Source of the DNA: Nitrospira sp. UBA2083
GTDB taxonomy: Bacteria; Nitrospirota; Nitrospiria; Nitrospirales; Nitrospiraceae
Direction: 5' to 3'
Length of the DNA: 23,174 nucleotides
NCBI GenBank assembly: GCA_002331625.1
Contig: DCZN01000098.1
Coordinates: 1-23,174, forward strand
In this document: piece after piece, positions 1 through 7,455 of the stretch
Numbering within the stretch: position 1 is the stretch's first letter
Layout: every line of letters starts with the position of its first letter
Program-made: the position numbers and the translations under genes
The notes under the pieces: generated by a model
The model's input: the letters and a program-made list of their open reading frames with translations, nothing else
What the model was told of the DNA's origin: nothing
The model's database searches: none

Positions 1-127
1 GATCATTGATCTCGGCCCTGAAGGCGGCGCAGCCGGAGGACAGATCGTCGCTGAAGGTCGCCCGGAGCAGGTGGCCAAAGTAGCGGCTTCCCATACCGGA
101 CGGTTTCTGGTCGATGTACTCAAATAG
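1..127 (+). CDS. uvrA: UvrA excinuclease ATPase subunit, C-terminal fragment
   Basis: Only the last 41 codons are in the window, read in the frame starting at base 2 and ending in TAG at 125-127. The peptide begins [19 protein letters not shown] and ends in FLVDVLK. This matches the very conserved UvrA tail, where the IDLGPEGG segment follows the second ABC ATPase Walker B/D-loop region and is followed by a VAEGTPEEVA-like stretch. UvrA is the damage-recognition ATPase of nucleotide excision repair and acts in the cytoplasm with UvrB. The rest of the gene lies upstream of the window. No convincing terminator hairpin follows the stop. The assignment rests on motif recognition from a short fragment. 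Confidence 0.88.
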   Translation, partial: IIDLGPEGGAAGGQIVAEGRPEQVAKVAASHTGRFLVDVLK

Positions 128-465
128 ATCCCTTCCAACCGCAGTGATCAACCAAAGAGTCTTTCGCCAATGGATTGACAATCGACAGCTTAGAATAGAG
201 CCGCGCCTATGATGGACCATTTTAACTGATACAGTCCAAAAACTTACTCAGCCAGCCAGGATATGGTCCATTCCAAGCTCGCAGGACGTATGTATAGTCC
301 GCATAAATAACGACTCTGACGGTCTAGCGGCCATAATCCCAACCATGTGACCTATCAGCTTCCGGGAACTTATGACGCTTTCAAGAGCCTGAAGAGAGAC
401 GAGACTCCAGGGCAGAAGATCAGGAGCAGTCAGACGGCCAGGCCATCGGGCTGCTCCCGCTTCGC
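128..465. other. Intergenic region, no gene seen; contains a spaced inverted repeat
   Basis: About 340 bases separate the uvrA stop from the stop of the convergent haloperoxidase-type gene. I see no plausible gene: a plus-strand frame entering from 347 mainly mirrors the minus-strand gene. The only structure noted is a perfect 9-base inverted repeat, ATGGACCAT at 212-220 and ATGGTCCAT at 263-271, with a 42-base spacer. It is not followed by a T-run, so it is not an obvious terminator. Confidence 0.6.
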
Positions 466-1935
466 TTACGTCCGCGGACCCACCGTAGATTTCTTTGGGG
501 CTTTACCCATCCCCGCTACGAAGATATCCTCCGCGATCTTCAGGCCGAGCGGTACACCACCAATCTTATCTTTCCTCAAATTGGGCTTCTTGTTATTGTC
601 CAACGCAAAGGCATCGAACGACCAATGTACCCCGAGAAAAACGCGACTGAATCCGTTTTCGATGATCATCTGCCACAGACCATCGTCGAACTTGCGACGA
701 TGACGCGGACGCACAGTACCCTGATTGTCTTGCGTCACCCCATTTAGTTCGTCCGATACGAAAGGCCCCTTGAACACGCTGTCTTTCTTGCGATCACCGG
801 CTGGGACGCCGTAGAACAGCCGTACCATGTGGAGCGCCGCAGCACCGAAAGTTGCATGCCCGGACGGATAGGCAGGGAACGGCGGTGTGAAGTTCTTATT
901 GAAGCGGCCCGTCGCAGGCACGTAACTATTGCTCTGCGGCGCGCCAAGCGGCAGCCAATCGGGATCGCATTCTTCGTCGATGTCACTCTTCGGAGTCGGC
1001 GCCGCGGGTCCCATTGACGGGTCATGTTCTCGGATGCCCAGCACCGGCCGCCAAAGGTCATGGATGTACTTCTGGTCCCATGCCAAGATACCAGCATCAG
1101 CCATCGCGGCATTGACTAACGCGAACAAGCGTGCATTTTTATCGGCATTATTGCCCTTCGCAATTGCGATTTCACGAACGATTTGGTTATACAATCGCGG
1201 CGGCGTACCCAACTCACGCGGGCCGTCGTAGGCCCAGTACAGCCCGATCACAGTTTCATCAACCGTACGCTTTGAATAGGTGGAAGGGAGAGTGCCCATC
1301 AATTCCGGCGCAATGCCCTTACTGAGGACTTGCTTAAGTGCTTGCTTGTATTCACTGCTACCGATTGCAGGCGGCGCATTGAGACCATGTCTTGAAGTCA
1401 CAGCGAACAGTTTGGATCGCGCCCCATAAAAGGGTGCGTGCACGCCCTGGCCTGGATTGGCTGGATCGGGACGGTGATGCCCAGGTGTATTAGAAAAGAC
1501 ATAGTCTGTGGCGTCGGCGTCTGGATCACCGCTTCGATCGGCAAGCATCGCTTGTCCAACCGCTATTCCAAACGCTTTTCCTGCAGCAACGCCGCCGCCG
1601 GAAAGTTCAGCGCTGGCGAGGCGTTCATCAAAAAACGATTTTTGCCGTGGGAAAAGTGCGACGAGGCATGCGTGGGCTGCCGTCGCAACCACAGCTTCGG
1701 GATTGGCTGTGCCTGGAGCTGGGCTCGCCGGAGCGGAGAGGTAGCGCGGCAAGCCTGCCCCACCGACTGCACCGGCATGTGCGTCATACATGGCTAGATG
1801 TACAATCGCGAGTGCCCGGGAACTCAACGTCGGCCCTCCTTGCTCCGGCATCGGTTTGTCAGTGCCGGGAACATTGCTAAAATCTCTTCGGTTCGCTTCC
1901 AGTGCGACTGCGTTCCAATAGAGAATGTGTCCCAT
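466..1935 (-). CDS. Vanadium-dependent haloperoxidase / PAP2-superfamily protein
   Basis: A 489-residue protein of the vanadium haloperoxidase/type-2 phosphatidic acid phosphatase superfamily. Three motif blocks appear in the right order: K289-x6-R296-P (KYIHDLWRP), PSGH at 357-360, and S430-R431-x5-H437-x3-D441 (SRVFLGVHWSFD). In characterised members these residues hold vanadate or phosphate, and the last His is the covalent vanadate ligand. Such enzymes use H2O2 to oxidise halides, or act as phosphatases; which applies here cannot be read from sequence. The start at 1935 is chosen because a strong purine-rich ribosome site (AAGGAAGGAGAG) lies just upstream. The open frame continues to 2208, but that part is the leader duplicated upstream of the next gene. 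No signal peptide or membrane segment is visible, so a cytoplasmic location is inferred. Confidence 0.85.
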   Translation of the reverse strand: MGHILYWNAVALEANRRDFSNVPGTDKPMPEQGGPTLSSRALAIVHLAMYDAHAGAVGGAGLPRYLSAPASPAPGTANPEAVVATAAHACLVALFPRQKSFFDERLASAELSGGGVAAGKAFGIAVGQAMLADRSGDPDADATDYVFSNTPGHHRPDPANPGQGVHAPFYGARSKLFAVTSRHGLNAPPAIGSSEYKQALKQVLSKGIAPELMGTLPSTYSKRTVDETVIGLYWAYDGPRELGTPPRLYNQIVREIAIAKGNNADKNARLFALVNAAMADAGILAWDQKYIHDLWRPVLGIREHDPSMGPAAPTPKSDIDEECDPDWLPLGAPQSNSYVPATGRFNKNFTPPFPAYPSGHATFGAAALHMVRLFYGVPAGDRKKDSVFKGPFVSDELNGVTQDNQGTVRPRHRRKFDDGLWQMIIENGFSRVFLGVHWSFDAFALDNNKKPNLRKDKIGGVPLGLKIAEDIFVAGMGKAPKKSTVGPRT

Positions 1936-2220
1936 TTCCTCTCTCCTTCCTTGGTGGTAATTCTGGCAACCGGCCAGCACGGGCTCGCGATACGAGGATA
2001 GGAATCGACTCTCATTCGACTCCCCTATCGCTTCATCTTTCCTCACAGCAAACATGATGCCAATCTGAGCTATAGAGGAACTTGCAGTGAGATCATCAAC
2101 AATCGGAGCTATTTCTGTAGTGTATGTATTCCTAATTACTCGCATACATGATCCACGGATCTGGATCACTGACACATGAATCGGAAAAGATTCAGCAGAT
2201 GTATCCAATTGGATAATTCA
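1933..2220 (-). promoter_or_regulatory. Long 5' leader (copy B) of the haloperoxidase gene with dyad element
   Basis: This leader shows patchy but collinear similarity to the one at 3908-4197. Three blocks are shared. The first is the dyad region: TGAATC-N6-GATTCA at 2177-2194 plus a 12-base palindrome ATCCAATTGGAT at 2203-2214. The second is a block around 2015-2052 (on the plus strand, TCGACTCC-like then CACAGCAAACATGATGCC). The third is the ribosome site and ATG at about 1933-1955. Spacing between the blocks is nearly the same in both copies. The function is inferred: an operator or promoter plus a long untranslated leader. No clear -35/-10 pair was identified. Confidence 0.6.
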
Positions 2221-2387
2221 GTTCTTTGCGGTGTTTAACTTGTAAGAACGAGCCGAGATGAACCTGGTTGAAAGACTAAGTCAGATATAAATGGCAGATG
2301 GCAGATAAGCGGGTAATGACTGACCAACGTATAAAGGTAGTATCCGCCCTGCAGGATAGTGCGATTATGATCTGCACCTAGGAAATG
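2221..2387. other. Intergenic remainder between leader B and DUF3422 remnant
   Basis: I see no gene, no strong hairpin and no recognisable mobile-element end here. It lies between the TAG that ends the DUF3422 remnant (2388-2390) and the dyad element of leader B. Confidence 0.4.
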
Positions 2388-2713
2388 CTAATGTCCAGGA
2401 CTCTTGGCCGCTGGTTCCAGCAACCCATCTTCCAACTTCTTGTGTGGATACTTCTTGCTCGCAGTGGTACGGGAAAAAGCAAAGGCAATGATAATGGGAA
2501 CGACCTCCGCCAAGGCGAAGTTGGCGTTCTTCCACTAACGCATCTCCTTGTCGCCCATTGAAAAAGACATAGCCTCCCAGATCGGCCAGATAGTAAAAGC
2601 CGATCACCGACAATCATTCGACCGTGTACTGTAGAATGACTTGCGCTTGGTCGTCTTATCTGCACGTGGGAGCACGTAACCAAGTTTGCACTATCACATA
2701 CCTGGCGCGGCAT
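2388..2713 (-). pseudogene. Decayed copy of the DUF3422 C-terminal membrane domain
   Basis: Read on the minus strand across frames, this segment reproduces the last ~95 residues of the intact DUF3422 protein encoded at 4462-5841. One frame gives ADKTTK (intact: VDKTTK). A second gives QVILQYTVE, then TGA, then LSVIGFYYLADLGGYVF (intact: QVILQHTVEGLSVIVIAYYLAGLAGYVF, where G is replaced by the stop). A third gives NANFALAEVVPIIIAFAF and then TTASKKYPHKKL (intact: NANVASAIFVPIAIGLAFLI then TTVSKKYLHEKL), ending in TAG. So there is one in-frame stop and at least two frameshifts. The 5' boundary near 2700 is uncertain, because similarity fades around a segment resembling ESQNLALLQ. Nothing of the N-terminal 350 residues was found. 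It is a dead paralogue fragment, not an active gene. Confidence 0.85.
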
Positions 2714-2803
2714 CCTGGCAGATGCCCCTAAGCCAGAACTCTTCGCGCATGAGGCGCGGCGAACTTACAATCCGCCGACGCTCCATGCGCTGAATTGGTC
2801 ATT

Positions 2804-3808
2804 CTATTCGACGATCTTTTCCATCGTATTGATGCTGACATGCGGCCACTGGATGAGACCTGGGCAGCAACCGGGCGGTAATCCATCCACGCGCTTGAAG
2901 AAGTCCAGCATGACCAACTGAGAATATTGCAAGCGAAGCTTCGGTTTCCCGCACTTGTCCTTCTCCTTCAATTCTTGAATCCAGAAGGTAGACTTCATCA
3001 CAGTAGCGTTCGCCTGCCTGACGATGAACGGAATGTTGGCAATACCACCCGTCGGGCGTGTCGAATCAACATCGAGGACTGTCGTCTTCACAATCTCCAC
3101 GCCTTGATTCGCCGCTTCGAGCAGATCGTTCGGGCTCACGGGGTTGAACAAGCCCTGAAACAAATTGTCATTAAAATGCTTGTATGGGGCCAAGTAGGGG
3201 TTCTTCAAATCTTGGTCGACCCCGATCGGTAAGCCATTGATATCAAAAATACTTGGCGCGCCCGGGTGTTCACTGCTCGCACCTAAGGCCAACACCGAGT
3301 CACCGTGAGGAATCGTCGCGAGCCGCGCAATATTCAGGCTATCCGTGACGCCGTTGATCATATGCAACCACAACCCTGGTTCATGATGGATTGCAGCACC
3401 AGCCGAACCCGTCAGACCGCTTTTCGGAAAGTCATCAGCGGCAATTTGCTTGATGCTTTGTTGATAGTCGAGTGTCACGAGAAATTGATCCGTATTGGCA
3501 TCAGGTCCCAGGCCGAGACGGACACCACGATTCGGTACAGCCTTATCCACGAGTGTGAACTCCAGTTCCTCGTTGTACTGGTTCACCAACAACCGATAGT
3601 TGAAGGGGAAGTTCGCGTCCTTTGGAGCGACAAACGGGAGCGCAATCATATTCCACCCACGGCCCGGCAGACCTGGACCTTGCGACTTTGGCACGATGTT
3701 CGCCCACTTTCCAGGGAGTAGCTTCAACGGTCCAAGTTCCTTGTCATCCTGCTTCGGTTTTTCAAGTCGCCGTGTTTTATTCTCAAGTTCCGCTGGTTTT
3801 GTTTTCAT
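2804..3808 (-). CDS. Conserved-looking hypothetical protein, possible beta-barrel ligand-binding fold
   Basis: I do not recognise this 334-residue protein with confidence. The N-terminal ~28 residues are highly charged (Lys/Glu), with no signal peptide. Then come LLPGKW (31-36) and GRGWNMIALPF (49-59), later IHHEPGLWLHM (140-150), and ARLATIPHGDSVLALG (161-176). Trp/Gly-rich strands separated by such motifs are reminiscent of lipocalin- or nitrobindin-like barrels that bind heme or fatty acids, but this is only a resemblance. The start at 3808 has a good ribosome site (AAAGGGAG, 8 bases upstream). It lies about 100 bases downstream of a second ribosome site plus ATG-TAA at 3905-3910, a relic of the duplicated leader. 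The DUF3422 remnant follows about 90 bases after its stop. Confidence 0.75.
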   Translation of the reverse strand: MKTKPAELENKTRRLEKPKQDDKELGPLKLLPGKWANIVPKSQGPGLPGRGWNMIALPFVAPKDANFPFNYRLLVNQYNEELEFTLVDKAVPNRGVRLGLGPDANTDQFLVTLDYQQSIKQIAADDFPKSGLTGSAGAAIHHEPGLWLHMINGVTDSLNIARLATIPHGDSVLALGASSEHPGAPSIFDINGLPIGVDQDLKNPYLAPYKHFNDNLFQGLFNPVSPNDLLEAANQGVEIVKTTVLDVDSTRPTGGIANIPFIVRQANATVMKSTFWIQELKEKDKCGKPKLRLQYSQLVMLDFFKRVDGLPPGCCPGLIQWPHVSINTMEKIVE

Positions 3809-4197
3809 CCTGATATCTCCCTTTCATTTAGTTAAACGAACATTGTGGCAACGGACATGAACATGCCTCTGCCCGGTGAGAGTAGTGAACTATTTGATCA
3901 GGATTTACATTACTTCCACCTCCTTTCTTGGTTCACTCGTTCACCCACCTATGGGCGCATGTGAGCCGATGCACATTGTTGAAAGCTCGACTCCTGTGTG
4001 ACTTTTCATTTGCTGACAGCAAGCAAGATGCCAGCGCAGAAACACTCGCATCGACCGGCTACACAAGGGGTCCTGATCTCTTTACTTTCAGCGAGGTATG
4101 CTTAGGAGAAAGGGAGCAGCGAGGTGACACAACGTGTTTCAATCATGGACGCATGAATCGAATCCGATTCATGCGGTGTATCAAATTGGATAATTCA
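3809..4197 (-). promoter_or_regulatory. Long 5' leader (copy A) with dyad operator and a start-stop minimal ORF
   Basis: The leader precedes the 334-aa gene. At 4151-4174 there is a perfect dyad of 10-base arms (GCATGAATCG / CGATTCATGC, 4-base spacer). It is followed by an imperfect palindrome ATCAAATTGGAT at 4180-4191. Both are shared with leader B (2174-2220) at the same relative order and spacing. The block at 3994-4032 resembles 2015-2052 of leader B. At 3905-3931 a strong ribosome site (AAGGAGG) precedes ATG at 3910-3908, immediately followed by TAA. This aligns with the ribosome site and start codon of the haloperoxidase gene. I infer a duplicated promoter/leader fused upstream of a new gene. 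Confidence 0.6.
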
Positions 4198-4461
4198 CGA
4201 GCAGTAACAGCCCGAACATGTGTTTCAACTTTGAACAGACATGCTCGGCGCTGACAGTAATAATGCTGGCATATTCAGCGCACTTTACTGGCCGATGAAC
4301 CAGTGAATCCACTAGCGACGGCCCAGAGCTGGATTGGCCGTTAGGCACTGGCTGAATGTTGGGAATGTGAGGGGTAAACGATGTAGTTCTTAGTTTTGGA
4401 AATCGGATCCCACAAGCAAACTCAAGAATAGCATAAACCTCTCACTCACCATCGCATCAAC
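4198..4461. other. Intergenic region downstream of DUF3422; nested inverted repeats
   Basis: I see no gene. A perfect 6-base inverted repeat with 12-base loop (ACGGCC at 4318-4323, GGCCGT at 4336-4341) is nested inside CCAGTG at 4300-4305 and CACTGG at 4346-4351. No T-run follows on either strand, so a terminator role for the DUF3422 gene is only possible. Confidence 0.35.
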
Positions 4462-5841
4462 TTACTCAACCTGCTTATTGATGCCCTTTGCAGGCTGTTC
4501 GCCCACCAGCTTCTCATGCAGATATTTCTTACTCACCGTTGTAATCAGGAACGCAAGACCGATTGCAATGGGAACAAAAATAGCCGAGGCTACATTTGCG
4601 TTGCCAAGCCAGCCGATTTCGTACAGTCCTTTGAACACATATCCCGCCAGACCGGCTAGATAGTAGGCGATGACGATCACCGACAATCCCTCAACCGTAT
4701 GTTGGAGGATCACCTGGCTTTTGGTCGTTTTGTCGACACTTTGGAGCAGCGCGAGGTTTTGTGATTCTACAATCAAATCGACGCGGGTTCGAATAATCGC
4801 AATGATGCCCTCGAATCCGCCGCGGAGCGTGTCGATGCGGCGCAAGAGCTGCTGATAGCCTTCGGCCACACCTGTAATACCGCTCACCACATAATCAGAA
4901 ATGGGGCGGTAGGAATCCATCGATTGCTCAGCAGTTGAGGCTAAGGTGGCATGCACGATCTTATCGTATGGCAAAGACGCAGACAGCTCAAAATGAAGTT
5001 TCCCTGCCATACGGTTTGTCTTCAGGAGATCTTGCGTGAGGGTGTTCATCCAGCGCTGCAGAGCCTCGGAGTCGGCATGCGCGATGTGCTGTGTGATGAT
5101 CTCACGCTGCTTCAAATGAACCTGCTCGAACTTATAGACTTGATCGATGGCCGCCGAGAAGAGCGGTTTCTGCATCAACAGCAAGTGATAGTAGGTTTCG
5201 ATCCGCACGATGGCGTCCACGATGTCTTTCAAACGTGATCGGTCGCCCTGCGGTGGTCCAACGCTCACCCAGTATCGTTCCCGCCCGTGCTCGTCCGGGG
5301 TAAAGCTGGTGACAACCCTTGCCTGTTCGTTGAAAATACGGCTGCCGTACAACACCGGCCCCGGCAATCGTGCTCGCAGTTCGTCCTGTGGTGGCAAAAC
5401 GCCCGTGGCCAGGACAATATCCAACCGGCAAACCATCGACCCGAGCGGCGACAACGACACAGCATCAGCCGGAAACGTCAGCGGCCCGAAGGTCACCGCG
5501 CCATGTGTCGGCGACGGCATGTGCCAAAACTGGTAGTTGTAATACTCGGTATGGGCCTGCCAGATGAGGATGAGTCGGTCCCCATTCTCCGCTTCCTTGA
5601 CACCGTAACCGAAATTGTCCCGCAGCTCAGTCGTCGCAAGGGGAACATTGAATCGCTCCAGCAACGATTGAAATTCCGATCGACTGGCGGGACGCTGCAC
5701 CGGGGGATCGGACATGCGAAACGCTTCGTAATGTACATGAGCCGGCGCACGTAACCATCCACTGATCGGCTGGTGTGGCCGTTCGTGCAACTGTTTCAAG
5801 AAGGATTCAGGGTCTGTCTGAGACAGGTGTAATTCACTCAC
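4462..5841 (-). CDS. DUF3422 family membrane-anchored protein
   Basis: A 459-residue protein that I assign to the DUF3422 family, whose function is unknown. The N-terminal ~350 residues are soluble (motifs such as FGYGVKEAENGDRLILIWQAHTEYY at 77-101 in two parts, and SRIFNEQARVVTSF at 167-180), with a helical region from ~200 to 370. Two hydrophobic segments close the protein (about 385-404 and 417-436), followed by a basic tail SKKYLHEKL. It is therefore probably anchored in the inner membrane with a cytoplasmic domain. The start is GTG at 5841, with only a weak purine-rich site upstream. A decayed partial copy of its C-terminus lies at 2388-2713. Confidence 0.82.
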   Translation of the reverse strand: MSELHLSQTDPESFLKQLHERPHQPISGWLRAPAHVHYEAFRMSDPPVQRPASRSEFQSLLERFNVPLATTELRDNFGYGVKEAENGDRLILIWQAHTEYYNYQFWHMPSPTHGAVTFGPLTFPADAVSLSPLGSMVCRLDIVLATGVLPPQDELRARLPGPVLYGSRIFNEQARVVTSFTPDEHGRERYWVSVGPPQGDRSRLKDIVDAIVRIETYYHLLLMQKPLFSAAIDQVYKFEQVHLKQREIITQHIAHADSEALQRWMNTLTQDLLKTNRMAGKLHFELSASLPYDKIVHATLASTAEQSMDSYRPISDYVVSGITGVAEGYQQLLRRIDTLRGGFEGIIAIIRTRVDLIVESQNLALLQSVDKTTKSQVILQHTVEGLSVIVIAYYLAGLAGYVFKGLYEIGWLGNANVASAIFVPIAIGLAFLITTVSKKYLHEKLVGEQPAKGINKQVE

Positions 5842-5938
5842 GATCCGCTCTTGTTATGACAACCCTACGACCCTAACACCTGGCCTGGCCGGCTTCAACG
5901 ATGAAATCCTTATCCTCAAAAACGCAAGTGGGGGGAAT

Positions 5939-6499
5939 TCAATTACAGGATGGATCAAACGGCATCTCAGCGTAGGGCTGGTAGGCTTCACCGAGGGTGC
6001 GAAGGATATCGCCCCAGACACGGGTGGGGTCTTTCTCAAACACCGCCTGAGGATCTGCGGGCAGGGTGATCCACGAACCGGTTTTCATTTCACTCTCCAA
6101 CTGGCCTGGTCCCCATCCGGAATATCCAAGGTAAGCCCGAAAGAATTCCTGATGGCTGGCATCCGTAAGGATACGTTCGACCATCCCCACATCGCCCCCA
6201 AGACAGACCCCATCACACACGTGATGCGCGTTTTCCGGAAACTGGTCACCACGATAGAGCAGCATCACTTGACTCGTTTGCACGGGCCCACCGGCGTAGA
6301 GCAGATGCCCGGAGCCTTCGATGACCGGAATCTGTGGAAGCGCCTCAGAAATCGACATGGCGGTCGGACGGTTCACAATGACCCCGAGCGCTCCTTCCGA
6401 CCCATGTTCGCACAACAGCACCACCGTTTGACGGAAGTTTGGGTCACGCAGGCTGGGTGCTGCAATCAGAAAAATACCTTTGCGAAGTTCCGTGCTCAT
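5939..6499 (-). CDS. yqgE: UPF0301 / YqgE (AlgH) family protein
   Basis: A 186-residue protein, full length for the family. It starts MSTELRKGIFLIAAPSL, followed by RDPNFRQTVVLLCEHG and GALGVIVNRPT, then LLYAGGPV, and YSGWGPGQLESEM near residues 130-145. These are the hallmark UPF0301 motifs. The biochemical role is not established; it is a widely conserved cytoplasmic protein. The start at 6499 is chosen over an in-frame codon 12 residues upstream, because it matches the family N-terminus and has AGGAT about 8 bases before it. It lies 74 bases after the nitrilase-family gene in the same orientation, so co-transcription is possible. Confidence 0.92.
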   Translation of the reverse strand: MSTELRKGIFLIAAPSLRDPNFRQTVVLLCEHGSEGALGVIVNRPTAMSISEALPQIPVIEGSGHLLYAGGPVQTSQVMLLYRGDQFPENAHHVCDGVCLGGDVGMVERILTDASHQEFFRAYLGYSGWGPGQLESEMKTGSWITLPADPQAVFEKDPTRVWGDILRTLGEAYQPYAEMPFDPSCN

Positions 6500-6573
6500 G
6501 AACGAAATCCTACCGCGCCCGTGCAACTTGCGCAAGCACTGCGCTGGTCTTTAGTCGGCCATGACCTCAACGG

Positions 6574-7365
6574 TTACAGCTTATACAGCGATGCGCGGCG
6601 GTCAGCCAACAGATCGTTGTACCGATTCAAGCGCTTATTCCGAGCCTCGGCAGGATCAATATCCACGATAGTGAGCTCTTCTCGATCACGGGACGCCCGG
6701 TGCTGAATGATCCCCTTGGGTGAAACGACTTCGCTCTGGCCGATATACGTTAACGGATCTTTTCCGCCCCGTGCTTCACAGCCGATCCGATTACAGGTCA
6801 CGGCAAACACTCGATTCTCCAGACACCGAACGGGCATGGAATCCGGACAGTTCGGCAAGACCAGATTGGACGGATGGCAAATGATCTCGGCTCCCTGCAT
6901 CGCCAATGTCCGCGCAGCCTCCGGATAGTACCAATCGAAACAAATCATGACGCCAATCTTCGCGACGCCGATATCCCACACCAGAAATCCTGAATCTCCG
7001 GGTGTAAAGAACTGTGTCTCTTCGTAAAAAAGATGAGTCTTCCGATAGCAGCCCAAAAACCCGGACGGCCCCACCACCACAGCGGAATTGTAACAGCGGG
7101 AGCCGAATCGTTCAGGGAGTCCCGCTACAAGATACAGGTTGCGGCGCTTCGCGATGTTTACCAGACGGCGGACCGTCGGACCATCAGGGACCGGCTCGGC
7201 AAGCTGCTGCACTTCGTCTTGAGAGACAAACTGATACCCGGATGCGAATAGCTCCGGCAGCACGATCACATCGGCATCAGCCCGCTCCAGTTTGGCCGTA
7301 ACCACGTCAAGGTTCGTGGCAATTTCGCCAAATTGTGGGTCGAACTGGTAAAAGCCGACTCGCAC
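6574..7365 (-). CDS. Carbon-nitrogen hydrolase (nitrilase superfamily amidase)
   Basis: A 263-residue protein with the complete nitrilase-superfamily catalytic set: Glu38 in VLPELFASGYQF, Lys109 in CYRKTHLF, and Cys142 in GVMICFDWYYPEAAR. These enzymes hydrolyse amide or nitrile C-N bonds through a thioester on the Cys. The substrate here is unknown; the short length fits amidase or omega-amidase-like branches better than true nitrilases. The GTG start at 7365 is preferred, since AAGGGAG lies 5 bases upstream and the family starts at this point; an ATG frame extends to 7425 without support. The upstream hairpin at 7385-7415 separates it from the SmbP-like gene. Confidence 0.9.
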   Translation of the reverse strand: MRVGFYQFDPQFGEIATNLDVVTAKLERADADVIVLPELFASGYQFVSQDEVQQLAEPVPDGPTVRRLVNIAKRRNLYLVAGLPERFGSRCYNSAVVVGPSGFLGCYRKTHLFYEETQFFTPGDSGFLVWDIGVAKIGVMICFDWYYPEAARTLAMQGAEIICHPSNLVLPNCPDSMPVRCLENRVFAVTCNRIGCEARGGKDPLTYIGQSEVVSPKGIIQHRASRDREELTIVDIDPAEARNKRLNRYNDLLADRRASLYKL

Positions 7366-7384
7366 ACAGACTCCCTTCAGACAA

Positions 7385-7415
7385 GAACGGGCAGGGATGG
7401 TGTCCCTGCCCGTTC
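7385..7415 (-). terminator. Perfect 13-bp hairpin, terminator of the SmbP-like gene
   Basis: The arms 7385-7397 (GAACGGGCAGGGA) and 7403-7415 pair perfectly with a 5-base loop. On the minus strand the stem is followed by TTGTCTG, a weak T-rich tail. It lies between the stop of the SmbP-like gene and the start of the nitrilase-family gene. It may end the first transcript, possibly leakily, because the T-run is short. Confidence 0.75.
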
Positions 7416-7455
7416 CGACTCGCAACTGTCAGTTGAGCGCAATCAGCTCATGCCG

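Noticed and set aside
448..460. Small hairpin CGGG-CTGCT-CCCG after the haloperoxidase stop
   Set aside because: The stem is only 4 bp and has no T-run, so it is not credible as a terminator.
347..703. Plus-strand open frame of 118 codons
   Set aside because: It mostly mirrors the 3' end of the haloperoxidase gene on the other strand and has no recognisable protein features.
1936..2208. In-frame N-terminal extension of the haloperoxidase-type protein by 91 residues
   Set aside because: The strong ribosome site and family start are at 1935. The extension covers the leader, whose counterpart upstream of the other gene is not an open frame in register.
2378..2713. Minus-strand frames read as real small genes
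   Set aside because: Each carries only part of a DUF3422 tail and switches frame; together they are best explained as a pseudogene.
3928..4254. Plus-strand open frame of 108 codons
   Set aside because: It runs antisense through the duplicated leader, shows no family resemblance and has no clear ribosome site; the corresponding region of the other leader is not conserved as protein.
4336..4346. GTTAGGC, resembling an integron attC core
   Set aside because: No matching inverse core (RYYYAAC type) at a proper distance and no cassette or integrase in the window.
6152..6706. Plus-strand open frame of 184 codons
   Set aside because: It is antisense to yqgE and the nitrilase-family gene, both with complete family motifs.
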